5,764 nt of DNA from NCBI GenBank assembly GCA_035298385.1, contig DATGYC010000179.1:1-5764 (forward strand), in the 5' to 3' direction. Origin of the DNA: DATGYC01 sp035298385 (GTDB lineage Bacteria > Bacillota > Sulfobacillia > Symbiobacteriales > Symbiobacteriaceae). Made by a program: the position numbers and the translations under genes. Under the pieces are notes generated by a model. The model did not search any database, was not told where the DNA came from, and saw nothing but the letters and a program-made list of their open reading frames with translations. Below, piece after piece: positions 3,784-5,764 of the stretch (position 1 is its first letter; every line of letters begins with the position of its first letter).

Positions 3784-5764
3784 CCTGTCAAACCTGTGGC
3801 GCCCAAATCCCCCCGGGTGAAGAGTTCTGCCTGGAGTGCGGCTCGAAGGCGAGTGGTAACACCGCCGCCGTCAGCGCCAGCACCGCCCCCGCAACCTGCC
3901 CCGCCTGTAAGGCCACCATCCCGGCAGGGGAGGAGTTCTGCCTGGACTGCGGCGCCAAGGCGCCCTCAGCGGCACCCACCGCCCCACCGCCGGTAGCCCA
4001 ACCAGCCACTCGCACCTGCCCCAACCCGGACTGCCAGCTTGATGCGACCGGGCGCCAGAGGTTCTGCCGCCGCTGTGGCACCCGCCTGCCGGATCCACCG
4101 GCGGAGGCGACCGGACCGGACGAACTCGCTCCCCTGGCAGCGGGCGCCCTCGTCGCCGAGAAGTATCGCATCACCAAGGTCCTCGCCCAGGGCGGCATGG
4201 GCTTCCTCTACCTCGCCGAAGACGCCCTCCTCCAGCGGACCGTCGTCCTCAAGACCGCCCTGCGCAAGAACGACGCCGAACTGATCCGCCAGCAGGCCGA
4301 TGAGTATCGCTACCTGGCCGCGATCAAGCATCCGAACATCGTCGGCATCTACGAGGTGATCCAGCTCCTCGGTGTCCCCGCCATCGTGATGGAGTTCGTC
4401 CAGGGCCAGACGATCGCCAAGCAGATCGAGGCCCAGAACGCCCCCCTCGCTCCCGCTGAGGCGATCCGCTATATCCTGCAGATCCTCCCCGCCTTCTCCT
4501 ATCTGCACCGCTTCGAGGGTGGCGGCCTCGTCTATCAGGACTTCAAGCTCCAGAACATGATGCGCGAGCAGCTAAAGGACGGCTCCTATCGCGTCGTCCT
4601 GATCGACCTCGGCACCGTCGTCCGGGCGAACGACCCCGACGCCCCCCTCTGGGGCACCCGCGGCTACTACCCGCCCGAGCTTGAGGCCAAGGGGCAGAAG
4701 ATCATCCCGATTCAGCAGACCGACCTCTACACGATCGGGCGGGCGCTGCTTGAGATGGTGACCGGCATGGACGTCGAGTCCCCGCTCTTCGGCGTGCCAC
4801 CGACCACGGCGTACGAGGTTCTGAGCCAGCACCCGGCCCTCTATCGTTTCTTGGAGCGGGCCTGCCACGCCGATCCGGCGAAGCGCTTCCCGACCGCAGA
4901 GGCGATGACCGAGCAGCTCCGTGGCGTGCTGCGCCAGGTGGAGGGCGCCCTCCGGGCGACAATCCCCTCCGGGGCTGAACTCGCAAGGTCCTCAGAGATT
5001 GCCGCCCGGGCCGACGAGCCCTTCGTCTCCGCCCGCTTCGTCTCCCCCGACTACATCGTGCAGGGCCACTTTGGCGCCCGGGCAGCCACCATGCTGGACC
5101 GTCAGGACCCCGCCTACCAACTCCTGCGCGATGGCGACGTCGCCGTACGGCTCGGCAGCAACGCCAAGGCTTGGGCCCAGTATGAGCAGGCGATTCGGCA
5201 GAGTCCGAAGAGTGGGCAGGCCCGCTTCCGCCTCCTCGACCTGTTGCTCGAGGTTGGTCCAAACCAGGCCCGCCGGCTCGCTCGCCAGGCCGCTGGCGCC
5301 ACGGGGCTCTTCGTCCAGAACGGTCAGTACAACCCGGCAGCCATCCTGCAGGCAGCCGCCCCACTCCTCGCACCGGAGGAGGAGTGGCAGCTCCGCTGGT
5401 ACGGGGCTAAGCTGGCCCAGCATCAGGGACAGCTCGATGAGGCCACCAACCTGATCCGCACGCTGATGGCCGAACTCCCCGGTGAGATCACCCCGCAGAT
5501 TGAGCTTGCCCGCATCCTTCGGCAGCAGGGCAACCTCCCCTCCGCCTTCACCTACGCCGCCCGGATGGCGGCAGCCGATCCCGCTAACGGCCTCGCGATC
5601 GCTGAACTGGCCGCCACCTTGCGCCACCTGACGGACGGACCGAGGGGCAACGGCGCTGGTGGCCTTGACCGACAGCATCTGATTTCGGTTCTGCCGGTCC
5701 TGGAGCAACTCCAGTCCAAGACCGAGTTCGTCCCGTTCTACCTGCTGCAAGGCGATCTCTACCG
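3780..5764 (+). CDS. pknG: PknG-like Ser/Thr protein kinase with three zinc ribbons and TPR-like region (3' end beyond window)
   Basis: At least 661 codons, open to the right edge. Residues 1-21, 40-58 and 80-100 are three zinc ribbons (cysteine sets 3/6/17/20, 40/43/54/57 and 80/85/96/99) separated by Ala/Pro/Thr linkers. Residues about 129-390 are a kinase domain with PknG-specific wording: the Gly-rich loop AQGGMGFLYLAED, VVLK with invariant Lys158, probable helix-C Glu175, QILPAFSYLH, GLVYQD with catalytic Asp254, Lys256 and Asn259, IDLG with Mg-binding Asp276, GTRGYYPPE (292-300), TDLYTIGR, and DPAKRFPTAEAM. PknG likewise has YND in place of HRD and DLG in place of DFG. From about 400 on, a FVSPDYIVQGHFG segment and helical repeats (WAQYEQAI, WQLRWYGAKLAQHQGQLDEA, LPGEITPQIELA) match the PknG TPR region. 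Mycobacterial PknG is about 750 aa with one rubredoxin-like module, so perhaps 90 residues are missing here. It is likely a soluble cytoplasmic kinase. It is last of three overlapping or near-overlapping genes. Confidence 0.93.
   Translation, partial: MTCQTCGAQIPPGEEFCLECGSKASGNTAAVSASTAPATCPACKATIPAGEEFCLDCGAKAPSAAPTAPPPVAQPATRTCPNPDCQLDATGRQRFCRRCGTRLPDPPAEATGPDELAPLAAGALVAEKYRITKVLAQGGMGFLYLAEDALLQRTVVLKTALRKNDAELIRQQADEYRYLAAIKHPNIVGIYEVIQLLGVPAIVMEFVQGQTIAKQIEAQNAPLAPAEAIRYILQILPAFSYLHRFEGGGLVYQDFKLQNMMREQLKDGSYRVVLIDLGTVVRANDPDAPLWGTRGYYPPELEAKGQKIIPIQQTDLYTIGRALLEMVTGMDVESPLFGVPPTTAYEVLSQHPALYRFLERACHADPAKRFPTAEAMTEQLRGVLRQVEGALRATIPSGAELARSSEIAARADEPFVSARFVSPDYIVQGHFGARAATMLDRQDPAYQLLRDGDVAVRLGSNAKAWAQYEQAIRQSPKSGQARFRLLDLLLEVGPNQARRLARQAAGATGLFVQNGQYNPAAILQAAAPLLAPEEEWQLRWYGAKLAQHQGQLDEATNLIRTLMAELPGEITPQIELARILRQQGNLPSAFTYAARMAAADPANGLAIAELAATLRHLTDGPRGNGAGGLDRQHLISVLPVLEQLQSKTEFVPFYLLQGDLY
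3783..3962 (+). repeat. Tandem duplication of a zinc-ribbon coding unit (period 111 nt)
   Basis: Codons 2-24 (3783-3851) and 39-61 (3894-3962) of the kinase gene encode near-copies of the same module: 16 of 23 residues are identical, including all four cysteines and an identical GEEFCL core. At DNA level I count 51 of 69 matching bases, with the best run over the GAGTTCTGCCTGGA core. The third ribbon (C80/C85/C96/C99) has a wider first knuckle and is not part of this duplication. Confidence 0.8.

Noticed and set aside
4992..5750. A 252-codon minus-strand open frame opposite the kinase C-terminal region
   Set aside because: The + strand frame continues PknG-like TPR sequence throughout, and the antisense translation resembles no protein family.
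1..5764. tRNA, rRNA, CRISPR arrays, insertion sequences or attachment sites
   Set aside because: I saw no cloverleaf-like sequence, no regularly spaced short repeats, no transposase motifs and no terminal inverted repeats. The only sizeable repeat is the duplicated zinc-ribbon module.

Overview
This window is GC-rich bacterial DNA with all recognisable genes on the + strand. They are packed closely, with short leaders and good Shine-Dalgarno sites. Two proteins carry clear lipobox signal peptides, and the last gene is a PknG-type serine/threonine kinase. PknG-like kinases are best known from Actinobacteria and also occur in other high-GC, non-proteobacterial lineages. A Chloroflexota or actinobacterium-like host is my guess from this content, but the sequence contains no marker gene that settles it.

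Layout. (1) 2-211: the C-terminal tail of a HAD-superfamily hydrolase, cut by the window edge. (2) 286-1718: a two-gene unit, a cytosolic-looking peptidoglycan hydrolase (PG-binding-like domain plus GH73-type glucosaminidase domain) followed 11 nt later by a Pro-rich lipoprotein of unknown function. It ends in a strong intrinsic terminator whose loop contains the lipoprotein stop codon. (3) 1719-1868: an A+T-richer intergenic region that probably holds the promoter of the next operon. (4) 1869-5764 and beyond: a three-gene operon made of a LivK/Peripla_BP_6-type solute-binding lipoprotein, a 228-aa coiled-coil protein resembling PspA/IM30, and a PknG-like kinase that starts at GTG 3780, overlaps the previous stop by 4 nt and runs off the right edge. 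The kinase has three N-terminal four-cysteine zinc ribbons, a kinase domain with its catalytic residues intact, and a helical TPR-like C-terminal region.

How the genes may work together. In mycobacteria and corynebacteria pknG is clustered with glnH (a solute-binding lipoprotein) and glnX (a membrane protein), and the set senses amino acids and controls central nitrogen/carbon metabolism. Here a different class of binding lipoprotein and a soluble coiled-coil protein occupy the equivalent positions, and no permease or obvious transmembrane gene lies between them. I infer a nutrient-sensing or envelope-sensing kinase operon in which the sensor has been replaced. This is the most interesting feature of the window. 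The upstream lysin/lipoprotein pair looks like a separate cell-wall unit.
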